In this document: piece after piece, positions 54,650 through 64,000 of the stretch
How positions within the stretch are numbered: position 1 is the stretch's first letter
Layout of the letters: the number at the start of each line of letters is the position of its first letter
Assembly: GCA_002007465.1 (NCBI GenBank)
Contig: LNAC01000031.1
Span: 929,325 to 993,324 of the forward strand
Direction of reading: 5' to 3'
Origin: Ailurus styani
Taxonomy: Eukaryota; Chordata; Mammalia; Carnivora; Ailuridae
DNA: 64,000 nt
The notes under the pieces: model-generated
The model's database searches: none
Told to the model about the DNA's origin: nothing
Seen by the model: the letters and a program-made list of their open reading frames with translations, nothing else
Program-made: the position numbers and the translations under genes

Positions 54650-57564
54650 GCAATAACAAACAAACCAAAACGCTTTTACATGAAACATCTTGCCATTTTT
54701 ATAAAGTTAAAAGCAGTAACACATGTATACTAATGGAATGCATTTTAATATAAGTAAGAGCTAGCTGAATACAGGATTTCTGAACAGCTGTCTTTCTGTA
54801 GAGAAAAGGCCAGGGTATGTGATGGGATGGTGGCACAGGGTACCCCATGGCCAGACGGTAGATAAGAGTTATTTTCAGATGTGGCTTTGATTTTATACTA
54901 CGAATTTTCATTGTCAAATATGTTAAATAACTAAGGGTTATATTAAATAACTCACTAAATGTCCATTGCCATTAATGAACAAGTTATAAATACATGACAA
55001 GAACCTAAGATTGTGAGAAATAGGATATCCAAAAGAGAATAATCATGTTTTATGATTTTAATTAGTGTTTCAATGATTACTATTGAGTTTCATCTTTCCA
55101 AATATTATGTGACCCTTTTCATTTTCTTTTGTCTTTTGCCTCTTTTTTTTTCTTTATGAATGTTTATTCTTCTTTGGTTTTAATAATTCAGCTTTTTTAA
55201 ATGGAGGGTTATTTCTTAATGTTATTCAATTTTTATTTATTTATTTATTTGCTCCTTTTGGCAAAATAAGTGAGATGGATGCTGCATTGTGATTTGAAAA
55301 TCATTGGCATGGACATGGTTGCTTCTGTACTAAGGACACATAACTATGCTATACCTTTGACATGAAACAGTTTTAAAGGTACTTCAAGTTAAATATTTTC
55401 ATTACATGAAAAAAAAAATACTTAGATTCTTGTTCCATTCCGTCTCCGACTCTGACTTTTGGATATAGGCTAGACATTTTTGCCTCATTAAAAAAAAACT
55501 ATCCCTGCATTTCCAAAAGTTTTGGAAAATGCTAGAATATTTTATATCTCTTTCTAGCCATAAGATATCAGTGGAATTTAAACTCGATTAACTGCATTAA
55601 CAAATACTAAAAAGGAATGTTGCATTTGGGCTACCTAAAACTATTTGTATCACAGTGGTTTTAATTTGTAACATAAGCAGTAATATATGTTTCCATAGAT
55701 AGAATCTATAGAGAAAATAAGATAAGGCATTTACTGAAATTAGAATATTTATCAAAAACAAAATGCATTTTCTTATGTATTCACTGAGCTTAAATGTTAA
55801 TGAAATTCTCTCTTTTAAATTATATACACAAGGCGAATATTAGATAAGACCATGTTATCAAGGATTAAAACATGATTGAATTGCTGGTTTTACATTTAAT
55901 AATCTGGAACAGAGATGTAGGTCAGTGGGGGAAAAAGGGTATTTTAAGATGTTACTGTTGCTTAGATAAAGTGATAGTTCATTCAGAGAAATAATGAACC
56001 GCGTGCACACTTGGGGGGGGAAAAAGTGATTTCTTTTCATTCCAAATGTCAACTGAACTGTAAAGGGTGACATTTTGAATAAAGGAAAGTAAGGATAAAA
56101 ATGCTTACAAAATGCTTATCAAATTGCACCCTACGATTGCTTAGGCCAAGCTCTTAGAATCCTGACTTATTATATTTTCAAATGTTCTGATTTAGTTTCA
56201 TTCAAAATGTCTAAACATTTTTAATAGAATTATATCTTTTTGCATAAACGTTCTTGTTATAAAGCCTTGGTAAAATGGACGCATGGAAACTTCTACCACC
56301 AACCACCATCTGTTCTGATGCAAAAACCACTCTGCAAATTTCTGACAGTAGTAATGGCAAATTCTAGATGAATTTTTCCCTGAGAGAAAAGTTCAAACAG
56401 TGATACTGGATATTTTTACATATGGATATTTTGCAATATGCTCTTTATTTTTTTTTAATTCATATAAATGGAGATAAAGGAAATGGACTAACATTTAAGT
56501 CATCGAAGAAATGATGTACATGAAAATAGAGAATTATCAAAGCAAAAAGTCTACTTTATTCTTTATATAACTCCTGGGATTTATACCAGTTTCACTCATA
56601 GCCAGATAGAAAGCCTATTGCTTTTATTACAATTAAAATAAATTTTGCCTGGAATCATTTATTATAATTTATTGTTATCAATATGAAAGATGTATCCATT
56701 CTCTTAAAATATATGCATTGAAACCCAGTTATTTATGTCTCAATCCAAAGTAACTGAAATAGAACACTGTTCTAGGGATGATAAATTATAATAATTCATA
56801 GATAAAGACATATGGAATGACAGAAGAAAATAGAGATGCATAGATATTATTCAGACCAAAATACTAAAACTGTGTATATTGACAATCACTTTTTGGCTTC
56901 CCAAGTGTCATTCTGATCTATATTGGATTCTTTCAAACAGATGGAATCTTTGATCCACTCAGCTGTCTGATACTTTTATCACCCATTTTATTGGCAATAT
57001 CATTATTATCTCATTATGAATATTTATATGACTTAGTTGATTAGAATCTCCTACAATTTGTAAGCAAATTTTATCTATATATTATTCAGAATGTGGCCAA
57101 GAAAATAGAAATGACTATAAGGATTTAAACTGAAGGAATGTGGTATAGGAATATAGTACAGGTAGTGTAGATCTGAGCATTGATTGCACAGAAAATAGGT
57201 TGTTGAGAAGCCAAACAATGGACCGTGCACCACCCCAGGAAGTAGTAAGCTGCCCCAGGAACAAGGGGAGGCAGCAGTTCCTGAAGCTCGGGTCTGGAAT
57301 CCATGGAAGCTGAAAATGCAACAGTCTGGCTAGAGAAAAAGCCTTCATTGAGTTGTCATTGGAAGCAAAGAGGGGCCCAACACTGTATTTTCTCCATAAT
57401 TCTATCTTCCAGTATTTTGCCAGTGTTTCTGATTGCCAGGAAAGCTTGAAGCCAGCTGACCTGGGAGCCTAGGAAATTGAATGGCTCAGCCGTATGCTGG
57501 GTCTCAGGCTTCTGTAGCTTCCTTATACTGTCTAAACTGGCTTGAGTATGATAGTTTATGAAAT
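54650..57564. other. 2.9-kb stretch without recognised repeats or genes
   Basis: AT-rich, with a T-rich/ATTT patch near 55224-55250 and a G9 run at 56014-56022. No SINEC, L1, L2 or MIR could be identified. Short minus-strand frames (54699-54917, 55858-56073, 57115-57348) show no family features. Confidence 0.5.
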
Positions 57565-57573
57565 AATTCCATT

Positions 57574-57776
57574 GGGTGCCTGGGTGGCTCAGTGGGCTAA
57601 AGCCTCTTCTTTTGGCTCAGGTCATGATCTCAGGGTCCTGGGATCGAGGCCCACATTGGGCTCTCTGCTCAGCAGGGAGCCTGCCTCCCCCTCTCTCTCT
57701 CTGCCTGCCTCTCTGCCTACTTGTGATCTCTCTCTCTCTCTCTCTGTCAAATGAATAAAGAAAATCTTTAAAAAAA
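57574..57776 (+). mobile_element. SINEC with short TSD
   Basis: aattccatt at 57565-57573 and 57777-57785. Young-type body. The frames at 57542-57754 and 57576-57758 translate through it. Confidence 0.94.
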
Positions 57777-57785
57777 AATTCCATT

Positions 57786-58576
57786 ATATTCTAGACTTTT
57801 TATAAACACAATATTATGTTTTGGCATGTCAAATAGCATCAAATAATTCTCATGATTGGTTCAGTTCACATTGTTTGGGTATATCTTGCTCAAGCATTAA
57901 TTTTCCACTAGGGCTGTAAAGTGCTGCTTAACAGCTGAAGGCATGCTTTGCCTTAAAATCCTAGGAATGTTTGGAATAATTCTCTTTTGGAATTTGCAAA
58001 TACATACATTTGCCACAGCCATTTTAAGCATCATTAGACTCATGGATTCCTAAAAACTGAGTGTCTTTAAATTTTGTATAATAGCCTAGAATAATCTTAA
58101 AGTAAGAGCCTCCCCTTTTTCTGGGTCCCTCTCATAACTAAAAACATTATGGGTTCCTTGATATGGACCAGAGCAAAATGTATAAATCCCAAGAGATCCA
58201 ACAATCAGTGCAAAAATCTAAGCTTCATTTTAAAGGAAGCATTCTGACAATACCCAGAACATAGGTGTGTGGGAAGGTCACTGATGGGATAGGCACTTGT
58301 AATTTCACAGGATTCATCTGATACATATTTGTCTTATTCCTGTTGCTACTACTTATTCACCAAGTCTAATCACGTTCTGTATCATTTGTACTATTGGATT
58401 CAACTCAAGGGTGAAGATCAAGGAACAATCTGATTAGTGACCAGTTCTTTAGTGAAATTCCTTACTCTGTACTTGGATCATTTCAACTTTTTTTTGTCTA
58501 GTGAAGAACAAGTTGTAAAAAGTCCTTAAGGAGAAGAAAGAAGTTGAAAAAATAACACTTTTAATAGCAATAGTTA
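57786..58576. other. No recognisable feature
   Basis: No family recognised. Confidence 0.4.
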
Positions 58577-58591
58577 TGAAGCTTGTTTCTT

Positions 58592-58788
58592 TTTTTTTTT
58601 TTAGATTTTATTTATTTATTTGACACACAGAGAGAGATCACAAGTAGGCAGAGAGGCAGGCAGAGAGAAAGGAGGAAGCAGGCTCCCTGCTGAGCAAGGA
58701 GCCTGAGTCTGGCCTCAATCCCAGGGTCCTGGGATCATGACCTGAGTTGAAGGCAGAGGCTTTAACCCACTGAGCCACCCAGGTGCGC
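58592..58788 (-). mobile_element. SINEC, minus, with TSD
   Basis: tgaagcttgtttctt (58577-58591) and tgaaccttgtttctt (58789-58803), one mismatch. Confidence 0.95.
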
Positions 58789-58803
58789 TGAACCTTGTTT
58801 CTT

Positions 58804-61436
58804 AAAACGTTGAACTATAAGATACTTGGTCTTAGGGAAGAAATTGTACCTATCCCAAATAGGAGAAAGGATTGGGTTATGCTGAGAGATCTGTTAGGCC
58901 ATGATGGGGAGGTTGAAAGACTGTGCACATGAGACTGCCTTTCCCAGCACAAATTTTGTAGGGTCACAGATTGTTGTAGAGTTGAGACTTTCTTTGCCTC
59001 TTACCAGTAGTCCTAGATTTAAAGAGCTCATGTGATTACATCAGCCTACCTAATCTCTTTTGATTAACTTAAAGTCAACCAATTAGTAACCATAATTACT
59101 TCTATAAAATCTTTTGCCATATAATGTATAATAACTTATCATGGTTAGAGATTTCACTCATACTAAGGGGAGGAGATTATAGAAGGACAAGGGTCAATAG
59201 AGTCATTTAACTACTCTGGCTATCACAGTTTCATTCCCTTTTGCCATTTTAAGGTAATATTACAGGTTTTCCCCTTTTATATGTCTTTGAAAAGACTCAC
59301 TGAATAATAACTTGTATTCTATTATCATGGACTTTTCACCATTTTTACTTGGTTAACGTAGACTACATGTATCTGGATGTCAGAGTGACACAGTTCCATG
59401 ATATTTCAGGAAGGTCTGTTCTGCCCAGGATGATGTTGACCCCTCTTCAAGTGTCAGATGTCCACAGGAAGATTAGGAAGGGATTCCCCAAAATAAGATT
59501 GTTTTATTTTAAAATTGATTTATCCAGTCTCTCCTGATTGGCTACTTCCATTATTGTTTAAGAAGAAGCCAGAAATTAAGTGAGATTTTTAAGAGTTGCA
59601 TAGAAGTAAGTTTCTTCTTGAAAGAGATACAAACCAGGGACAACTGTACCTACTTCAGAACATAGCTTGTGGTGGAACATTTTTCAGTCTCCTATAGGTG
59701 ACCACTTGGTGGCTTTACATGGTCAAAACTTCCTAAGTTGGTACAAAGCCAGCCGATGGTTGTTTTTCTTGAAGATTCCTTAGCTTGTCAGAAGTCCATT
59801 CACTGTAAAAAGGGTGACCTCAATGCTGATACCAAAATATTTTCATAAACTTTCGGGTAAGTTTCCTTATACTAAAATAACTTCTGTGTCTTTAAGCTGA
59901 GAATATCCTTTTCTTACCCGGGAGACATAAGGGCCTTGGAAAAGACTTAAAAAGGACCCAGTGCCTCCATGTATTGAGTACAGAATTAGAAAGGAGAATG
60001 GCCTAGAGGTACTTAGAAAATACATAAAAGGACCTCGAAGTGTATAGCTGAAGGGAACAAAGAAAACTTGAGAAAAATTTATCTTATGTAGGTCCTCAAT
60101 TATTGGTTGAGCATCTTACTCATGAAAAAGTTAAAAATAAGACAGCTAATGTTCTAGCCTCAGTTGTCATAAAAGGAAGGAGATGAGCCACTCCTAGTGC
60201 AGGTTTTAAAAGAAACTTCTTCCCACCGTCGTCATATGATCAATAGCCATCATGTCCTTCAAAAATTTTAAGAAGTTAGAGTAGACCACCCTTAAAATGA
60301 GGCAAAATAATCAAGACATTCAGTAATGGGTTTATACTATTGTAACTCATATTCTTATCTTGAAAGTAATGGTTTGATTAGACCAGTGTGTACATTTCCC
60401 ATACATTTAAATGTAGGGAAGCTCATAACTATGTGGTCTGATGAAATACACGTTGACTTTTCCCAATTAGATACTTAGTGTTTTTTCAATGCTTGCATGA
60501 ATCATTTAAAATAAAACCTCACCAGTTATTCACTAAAGCTATCAAATGTGCTCCCAGATTTTGCTTAGAATATGTCCTTTTACTCCTCTGGCTGGCAAAA
60601 CCAAAAGTGATGCAGGATTTTTCAATAAAATACAGACAGAGTCAGAAGCTTATTCATTGAATGACCAGGCAAAACAAACTGGATAAGTAGAATAACGTTG
60701 CAGAGCCAAATTGTAGTCACGCAGAAGTGAGACAAAGCAGCCAGGGATGGCAGAGCTCCCACTGAGGTGGTCCTATTTTAGGCAAAGCCCAGAGCTGGTG
60801 AATGGAGTCCGTTATTTCTTCCTATTTTAATTCAATAAAAACAGAACAAAGCAGATTCCAATTCCATCAGCAAATTAGGTAAAGCAGGGCTGGATGGATT
60901 TTACACAGGCAAATGGAATCTTTGAGAGAGGGTGATAGCAAGGGGGCCAAATCATTTTGAATTTTATTTTAATTTCCTATTTGGTTAAAATAAATTTCAA
61001 AGTATCCAAGACAAATAGACATTCTAAGATCAATTTGAAATTTGGCAAAAGCATGCAAGGCAGAAGTTCAAATTAAAGCCAGGCAGGAACAACTTAATTT
61101 TATAAAATCATTCGGAGTGTCAAAATTCTAGCTCCTAATATATTGTGTAACAGTTATAAACAATTGTCACAAATGCTTCATTTAACAAATTCTATTTTAC
61201 TTCACAAATAATTATTATAGAATATTTTTGTTAAAAGACTAAGTTCCTTTGCAAATAGTGTGTGTGTGTATGGATTTGTGGTTTTTTACAACTTTTTCAG
61301 GGTTTCTCTCTGTGGGCATAATAAAATTTTAAGTTTCCTTTCCCCCCAAAGTTAACCTTAACATGTGTATACATCTTTAAGAGTTAGTATTTTAACACAA
61401 TTACAATCCTAATTTTTTCTACCATTTAAATAAAAG
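58804..61436. other. 2.6-kb stretch with few recognisable repeats
   Basis: 59030-59200 (gattaacttaaagtcaacca … taaggggaggagattata) resembles part of an old mammalian LTR/MER-type repeat whose name I cannot give. The rest is unassigned. Frames at 59349-59537 and 60478-60660 have no family features. Confidence 0.4.
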
Positions 61437-61448
61437 AAAGGTTAGATA

Positions 61449-61640
61449 GGGATGCCTGGCTTGTTGAGTGGGTTAAGCATCTCCCAGTTGGCTCAGGTCA
61501 TGAATTTGGGGTCCTGGGATTAAGCCCTGTGTTGGTCTCCCCGCTCAGTGAGGAGTCTGCTTCTCCCTCTCCCTTTGCCCATTCCCACAACTCATGCACA
61601 CTTGTTTTCTCCTCAAATAAATAGAATCTTAAAAAAAAAA
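61449..61640 (+). mobile_element. SINEC, older, with TSD
   Basis: aaaggttagata (61437-61448) and aaaggttggata (61641-61652), one mismatch. Diverged head (gggatgcctggcttgttgag). Confidence 0.93.
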
Positions 61641-61699
61641 AAAGGTTGGATATGTTTTTTAATTTATTAAAAAAAATTCAACCCATTATTCTTTCCATT

Positions 61700-62416
61700 T
61701 CTGCATCATTGCAAATGGCAAGCTTCCATTCTTATTTATGGCTGAATAATACTCCATTGTATAAATATACCACTCATCTTGAGCCATTCATCTATTGATG
61801 GACATAAGCTATTTCCATAATTTGTAAATAATGCTGCTATAAACCTAGGGGTTCATATATCTTTTGAATTAGTGTTTTTGTATTTTGAGGGTAAATACCC
61901 AGTAGCTCCATTAGTGGATCATAGGGTAGTTCCATTTTTAACTTTTTGAGGAACATACGTACTATTTTCAGAGTGGTTGCACCAGTTTGAATTCCCACCA
62001 CCAGTGCAAGAGGCTTCTTTTTCTCCACAAACTTGGCAGTATTTGTTTCTTGCATTTTTTATTTTAAGCATGTGACAAGTATGAGGTGGTACCTTGTTGT
62101 AGTTTTGATTTGCATTTCCCTGATGACGAGTGATACTGAGCATCTTTATATGTGTCTATTGGCTATCTGGATGTTGTCGTCGTCGTCATCGTCTTTTTTT
62201 TTTTTTTAAGATTTTATTTCAGAGAGAGAGAGAGAGGTGTGAGAGAACTCACAAGCATGAGCAGGGGGAGGGAGATGGGCAGAGGGAGAAGCTGACTCCC
62301 CACTGAGCAGGGAGGCCAACAAGGGGCTGGATTCTAGGACCCCGGGATCATGACCTCAGCCGAAGGCAGATGCCTAACCAACTGAGCCACTCAGGTGCCC
62401 CTGGATGTCTTCTTTT
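61700..62416 (-). mobile_element. L1 ORF2 C-terminal/3' region, antisense, split by a SINE
   Basis: gcaaatggcaagcttccatt, gaataatactccattgtata, taaatacccagtagctccat, gatttgcatttccctgatga and ctggatgt follow antisense L1. Sequence resumes with ctggatgtcttct after the SINE. Frames at 61837-62143 on the minus strand are ORF2 fragments. Confidence 0.88.
62195..62400 (-). mobile_element. SINEC, minus, older, with a (GTC)n patch beside its tail
   Basis: The target copies ctggatgt are at 62167-62174 and 62401-62408. Between the left copy and the T-run lies tgtcgtcgtcgtcatcgtc (62175-62193 region), so the SINE's A-tail seems to have ended in a GAC-type trinucleotide repeat. Confidence 0.88.
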
Positions 62417-62449
62417 TTTCTTTTTATTTTTTCAGGGTTTGTAAGGCTT

Positions 62450-62641
62450 TTTAAAAGATTTTATTTATTTATTTGACAGACAGTCACAGCAAGAGAGGAA
62501 ACAGCAGCAGGGGGAGTGGGAGAGGGAGAAGCAGGCTTTCCTGCAGAGCAGGGAGCCTGATGCAGGGCTCGATCCCAGGACCCGTGGATCATGACCCGGG
62601 CTGAAGGCAGACGTTTAATGACTCAGCCACCCAGGTGCCCC
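62450..62641 (-). mobile_element. SINEC, minus, caniform-wide type
   Basis: gacagacagtcacagcaaga and gggagtgggagagggagaag mark the older type. It ends with gccacccaggtgcccc. Flanks ctttttattttttcag and cttattttctttttcag are similar, a likely but low-complexity duplication. Confidence 0.9.
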
Positions 62642-62759
62642 TTATTTTCTTTTTCAGCACATTAGCTAGGTTTTTTAAACTATCTTGGGACCACCTTCAT
62701 TCAACTTTCATAAATATTCTGGTAATAAATGTCAGCACCAGGAATTTCTAACAAAAGAA

Positions 62760-62784
62760 CTGTGTATGTGTGTGTGTGTGTGTG

Positions 62785-62835
<51 letters not shown>

Positions 62836-62871
62836 TGTGTATGTGTGTGTGTGTATATATATATATATATA
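62760..62871. repeat. Compound (TG)n(TA)n microsatellite, block repeated twice
   Basis: tgtgtatgtgtgtg... then (TA)n at about 62790-62830, then cacactgtgtatgtgtgtgt and a second (TA)n to 62871, directly next to the poly-A side of the adjoining L1. The frames at 62685-62894 and 62701-62988 are translations of this repeat. Confidence 0.96.
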
Positions 62872-62872
62872 G

Positions 62873-64000
62873 TTTTTATTTTTTATTTTTTTAGTGATCC
62901 AAGATTCATTGTTTATGCACCACACCCAGTGCTCCATGCAATACGTGCCCTCCTTAATACCCACCACCAGGCTCACCCATCCCCCCACCCCCCTCTACTC
63001 CAAAACCCTGTTTGTTTTCAAAGTCCACAGTCTCTCATGGTTTGCCTCCCCTTCTGATTTACTCCAATACACTTTTCCTTCCCTTCTAGAGTCCTCCATT
63101 TTATTCCTTATGTTCCACAAGTAAGTGAAGCCATATGATAATGGACTTTCTCTGCTTGACTTATTTCACTCAGCATAATCTCCAGACCCGTCCATGTTGA
63201 TACAAAACTTGGGTATTCATCCTTTCTGATGGTTGAGTAATATTCCATTGTATATATAGACCACATCTTCTTTATCCATTAATCCATTGAAAGGCATCTC
63301 AGCTCTTTCCACAGTTTGGCAATTGTGGACATTGCTGCTATGAATATTGGGGTACATATGCCCCTTCTTTTCACTACATCTGTATCTTTGGGGTAAATAC
63401 TCAGTAGTGCAAATTCAGTCATAGGGTAGCTCTATTTTTAATTTTTTGAGGAATCTCCACACTTTTTTTAAAGATTTTATTTATTTATTTGACACACAGA
63501 GAGATTACAAGCAGGCAGAGAGGCAGGCAGAGAGACAAGGAGAGGAGGAAGCAGGCTCCCTGCTGAGCAGAGAGCCCGACGCGGACCTCGATCCCAGGAC
63601 ACTGAGATCATGACCTGAGCTGAAAGCAGAGGCTTTCACCCACTCAGCCACCCAGGTGCCCACCACACTGTTTTCCAAAGTGGCTGCACCAACTTGCATT
63701 CCTACCAACAGTGAAAGAGGGTTCCCCTTTCTCCATATCCTCTCTGACACTTGTTTCCTGTCCTGTTGATTTTGGCCATTCTAACTGGTGTAAGGTGGTA
63801 TCTCAGTGTGGTTTTGATTTGAGTTTCCCTGATGGCTAGTGATGATGAAGATTTTTTCATGTGTCTGTTGGCCATTTATATGTCTTCTTTGGAGAAGTGT
63901 TTGTTCATGTCTTCTGCCCATTTTTTGATGTGATTATCTGTTTTTTGGGCATTGAGCTCGAGAAGTTCTTTATAGATTTCAGATATCAGCTCTTTGTAGT
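62873..64000 (-). mobile_element. L1 3' UTR and ORF2 end, antisense, running off the window
   Basis: Starts with the L1 tail complement and agtgatccaagattcattg, then cacccagtgctccatgcaat, catatgataatggactttct, ggtaaatactcagtagtgc and, after the SINE at 63463, ctgttttccaaagtggctgc. It continues antisense into ORF2 up to the right edge (gatatcagctctttgtagt). The best-preserved L1 in the window, though with point changes that break frames. Confidence 0.95.
63463..63660 (-). mobile_element. SINEC, minus, inside the L1
   Basis: The L1 sequence gaatctccacact | gttttccaaag is split here. ccacact at 63456-63462 and 63663-63669 is the short target copy. Young-type body. Confidence 0.94.

Overview
The window is AT-rich vertebrate nuclear DNA. 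It carries no recognisable protein-coding exon, tRNA or rRNA gene. What can be read is almost entirely interspersed repeats. The commonest is a roughly 200-bp tRNA-derived SINE: its head reads gcgcctgggtggctcagt, followed by a CT-rich stretch and a tail of AAATAAATAAAATCTT plus poly-A. This is the SINEC (CAN-SINE) family of carnivores. Many copies carry the head variant ttaaagcctctgcc and the segment tgcctacttgtgatctc, which I associate with mustelids (ferret, mink, badger, marten). Carnivora is secure, Caniformia very likely, and Mustelidae an inference from remembered repeat variants. About 37 SINEC copies or pieces are listed, many with intact target-site duplications (TSDs), so much of the window records recent retroposition.

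Layout. 1-5.5 kb: SINEs, short L1 3' ends with TSDs, older L1 pieces and a stranded L1 5' end next to an unresolved base. 5.6-15.6 kb: a SINE with a 53-base N gap, an antisense L2 relic with a broken reverse-transcriptase motif (7.4-8.6 kb), several SINEs, then a long stretch without recognisable insertions (11.75-14.6 kb). 15.7-22 kb: an old sense L1 ORF2 relic split by three SINEs, a tailless SINE head, and an L1 with a twin-priming inversion. 22-31 kb: SINEs, two MIRs and L1 3' UTR pieces. 31-39 kb: little recognisable sequence apart from three SINEs and L2 relics. 39-41.7 kb: LTR pieces and a nested cluster of three SINEs and a solo LTR, with four copies of one target site. 42-50.6 kb: L1 and L2 relics and a candidate LTR plus leader of a class I endogenous retrovirus. 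50.6-61.4 kb: sparse SINEs, a 56-bp L1 insertion and two repeat-poor stretches. 61.4-64 kb: dense L1, SINE and microsatellite sequence running off the right edge.

All open reading frames are short. Where they can be explained they are frames through SINEs, the L1 or L2 reverse-transcriptase region, or microsatellites. The window could be intergenic or lie inside a large intron; the sequence alone does not decide. No host-gene system is visible. The interest lies in retroposition mechanism (tailless and ultra-short insertions, inversion, repeated use of one site) and in possible assembly collapse. Element boundaries were read by eye, so allow several bases of error.
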